Under the pieces are notes generated by a model, which had not been told where the DNA came from, made no database searches, and saw only the letters and a program-made list of their open reading frames with translations. Positions 63,350 to 64,000 of a stretch of 64,000 bases of DNA are shown here, one piece after another. The number at the start of each line of letters is the position of its first letter. Position 1 is the first letter of the stretch. This DNA comes from Ruegeria faecimaris (GTDB lineage Bacteria > Pseudomonadota > Alphaproteobacteria > Rhodobacterales > Rhodobacteraceae): assembly GCF_900182615.1 (NCBI RefSeq), contig NZ_FXTE01000003.1:62001-126000 (forward strand), in the 5' to 3' direction. The translations under genes were made by a program, and so were the position numbers.

Positions 63350-64000
63350 AATTATTGCAAAAACTGATGCTTTCTGTGATCGCGGCTTCGGCTTGTTTTA
63401 TCGGTGCGCTTCAGGCCGAGGAATATGTTCTGGCACCGCAGGACAAGATCAATTTGCGTGCGATGCGTTGGGATCCGGTGGTTGCGTCTTTTGTGAACTG
63501 GCAAGGCGTTTCCGGTGAATATGCGCTTTCTTCGGGAGGAATGCTGATGGTGCCTCTGGCCGGTCAGGTTCATGCTGAAGGGCGAACGACCGAAGAACTG
63601 GTACTGCTGCTGGAAACTCAGATGCGCACTCGCGTGGGGATGGCAGAACCGCCTCATCTGGCGATCGAAGTCATCGGCCATCTGCCTGTATACATATTGG
63701 GGGATGTCCAGATTCCAGGCTCGTACCCCTATCGGCCACAACTGACCGCGCAGCAGGCGATGGCGCTTGCGGGCGGGGAATACCGGTTGCCGTTGCAAAA
63801 TGACGTAGGAACGAACTTTACCGGGTTGCGGGTTCAGGGTGAAGTTCAGTTGTACAATGAACAGATCGAAGCTTTGCAAGCCGAACAACGCCGACTGCTG
63901 GCTGATCTGTCAACACTAACCCCGGACGGTGGTGATGCCAAAATTGAACCCCCGCAAGGTCTGCAGGGGGAGATTCTGCAAGCGGATCAACAGGCCCGGG
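63346..64000 (+). CDS. Polysaccharide export outer-membrane protein (GumB/ExoF-like), 3' end missing
   Basis: A gene cut by the window end; 218 codons are visible. It starts with GTG 63346, overlapping the polymerase stop (GTGA), behind AGGAG at 63335-63339. Signal peptide MKLLQKLMLSVIAASACFIGALQA, then the PES domain (EYVLAPQDKINLRAMRWDP, GVSGEYALSSGGMLMVPLAGQVHAEGRTTEELVLLLE) and the SLBB-type VYILGDVQIPGSYPYRPQLTAQQAMALAGG. Past residue 165 a coiled-coil begins (EVQLYNEQIEALQAEQRRLLADL), as in ExoF. It should form the export channel with the chain-length protein at 58699. Confidence 0.88.
   Translation, partial: MKLLQKLMLSVIAASACFIGALQAEEYVLAPQDKINLRAMRWDPVVASFVNWQGVSGEYALSSGGMLMVPLAGQVHAEGRTTEELVLLLETQMRTRVGMAEPPHLAIEVIGHLPVYILGDVQIPGSYPYRPQLTAQQAMALAGGEYRLPLQNDVGTNFTGLRVQGEVQLYNEQIEALQAEQRRLLADLSTLTPDGGDAKIEPPQGLQGEILQADQQAR

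Overview
The window looks like a replicon of a marine Roseobacter-group alphaproteobacterium (Rhodobacteraceae, near Ruegeria/Tritonibacter/Phaeobacter). I infer this from the roughly 58-60% GC codon style, the AglEFGAK-type alpha-glucoside locus, the De Ley-Doudoroff galactose route, a monomeric NADP-isocitrate dehydrogenase, the MaoC-Pta/acetate kinase pair, and the dominance of ABC uptake operons. It is gene-dense. I see no rRNA, tRNA, CRISPR array or insertion sequence.

Layout. 1-5.4 kb: end of a peptide ABC transporter operon (DppC end, DppD, DppF) with an amidohydrolase and an M81 (MlrC-like) peptidase. 5.4-5.9 kb: a strong hairpin and a decayed gene remnant. 5.9-8.4 kb: ECF-type sigma factor, membrane anti-sigma candidate and a DUF1612-like HTH protein. 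8.9-11.5 kb: MaoC-Pta fusion and acetate kinase. 11.5-12.2 kb (minus): two small membrane proteins. 12.3-23.8 kb: an alpha/beta-glucoside locus, divergent around a promoter with a perfect LacI-type palindrome. The minus arm has a LacI regulator, a GH1 beta-glucosidase fused to glucokinase, a fructokinase and a D-lyxose/D-mannose isomerase. The plus arm is aglEFGAK. 23.8-30.1 kb: a second LacI-controlled operon (sugar isomerase, LacI, amino-acid-type binding protein, an unusual 548-residue permease, GH42 beta-galactosidase). 30.3-34.8 kb: a polyamine-type ABC transporter whose last permease has an extra helix and a charged tail. 34.8-46.1 kb (minus): a ten-gene galactoside operon with binding protein, two permeases, GH4 alpha-galactosidase, dehydratase, SDR, KDGal kinase, KDPGal aldolase, lactonase and a second GH42. 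Its IclR regulator and ABC ATPase are transcribed divergently (46.2-48.1 kb). 48.3-52.4 kb: hydroxyproline catabolism. 52.6-54.9 kb: icd. 55.5-64 kb: an exopolysaccharide locus (SGNH membrane protein, NodU-type carbamoyltransferase, chain-length regulator/tyrosine kinase, flippase, polymerase, export protein cut by the window end).

Together the central 35 kb takes up alpha-glucosides, alpha-galactosides and beta-galactosides, hydrolyses them inside the cell, and sends glucose and fructose to hexose phosphates and galactose to pyruvate plus glyceraldehyde-3-phosphate. A recurring feature is a strong hairpin between each binding-protein gene and the next transporter gene. The points most worth checking are the GH1-glucokinase fusion, the two oddly extended ABC permeases next to GH42 genes, the SDR whose catalytic lysine position is Asn, and the proline-racemase-family protein with Ser/Thr in place of both catalytic cysteines.
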